This document shows positions 5,514 to 5,647 of a stretch of 5,647 nt of DNA, piece after piece. This DNA comes from JBOFCS01 sp051646185 (GTDB taxonomy: Bacteria > Actinomycetota > Actinomycetes > Mycobacteriales > Mycobacteriaceae). The stretch covers positions 1 through 5,647 of the forward strand of contig JBOFCS010000048.1 of assembly GCA_051646185.1 (NCBI GenBank), given 5' to 3'. The notes beneath the pieces are model-generated. The model made no database searches. It was not told where the DNA came from and saw only the letters and a list, made by a program, of their open reading frames with translations. The position numbers and the translations under genes were made by a program. The first letter of the stretch is position 1, and every line of letters starts with the position of its first letter.

Positions 5514-5647
5514 ATGACCGATGATTACCCAGCGGAATACACCGACACTGCCAGCGAAGCCGCAGCGCTGCGTGAGGCTGCTCTGGAACTCACAGATCGC
5601 CAACGGCGTGTCCTGGAAGTTATACGTGCGTCAGTACACGAGCGTGG
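5514..5647 (+). CDS. lexA: SOS repressor LexA, N-terminal fragment
   Basis: Only the first 44 codons are present; the gene runs off the right edge. After an acidic, alanine-rich extension of about 26 residues (MTDDYPAEYTDTASEAAAL...), the sequence LTDRQRRVLEVIRASVHERG matches helix 1 of the LexA winged helix-turn-helix (family pattern LTxRQxxVLxxI). LexA dimers repress SOS genes, and RecA filaments on single-stranded DNA trigger self-cleavage. The recognition helix, cleavage site and Ser/Lys dyad lie outside the window. Identification is strengthened by three SOS boxes upstream and by divergent divS. An N-terminal extension before the wHTH is usual in actinobacterial LexA. It is probably autoregulated through box C. 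Confidence 0.93.
   Translation, partial: MTDDYPAEYTDTASEAAALREAALELTDRQRRVLEVIRASVHER

Noticed and set aside
1..5647. CRISPR arrays, insertion sequences, prophage, tRNA or rRNA genes
   Set aside because: No spaced direct repeats, transposase-like proteins, cloverleaf sequences or rRNA segments were recognised; the gene order is ordinary chromosomal core.

Overview
The window looks like chromosomal DNA from a Corynebacterium or a close relative within the Mycobacteriales. The main reason is the gene order lexA > < divS - nrdR > < hrpA: lexA and divS are divergent, nrdR follows divS on the same strand, and hrpA converges on nrdR. From memory this matches C. glutamicum, and the lexA / division-suppressor / nrdR part matches Mycobacterium tuberculosis (Rv2720, Rv2719c, Rv2718c). 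The base composition looks moderate rather than strongly GC-rich, which would suit a lower-GC Corynebacterium. The species cannot be told from the sequence alone.

Layout. Positions 1-127 (minus) hold the first ~42 codons of a probable class III (PLP-dependent) aminotransferase that runs off the left edge. Positions 128-222 are the divergent gap between it and hrpA, and contain two large overlapping inverted repeats (151-184 and 174-204). Positions 223-4179 (plus) hold a full-length DEAH-box RNA helicase, HrpA. After 14 bp comes the stop codon of nrdR (4194-4661, minus), the zinc-ribbon/ATP-cone repressor of ribonucleotide reductase genes. Positions 4662-4878 are a 217-bp gap with a possible nrdR promoter and a hairpin that overlaps the divS stop codon. 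Positions 4879-5298 (minus) encode DivS, a one-pass membrane protein with a C-terminal LysM domain. Positions 5299-5513 form the divergent divS-lexA control region, with three 16-bp LexA operators (SOS boxes). From 5514 (plus) the first 44 codons of lexA run off the right edge.

How the genes fit together. The right half is an SOS control node. LexA should repress itself and divS through the shared operators. When RecA triggers LexA self-cleavage, DivS is made and delays septation while DNA is repaired. NrdR lies downstream of divS on the same strand and senses ATP/dATP to repress ribonucleotide reductase genes. Read-through from divS could therefore link dNTP supply to DNA damage, although a terminator-like hairpin separates the two genes. 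HrpA and the aminotransferase have no evident functional link to this node. All genes belong to known families. The least explained parts are the paired dyads upstream of hrpA and the detailed operator geometry between divS and lexA.
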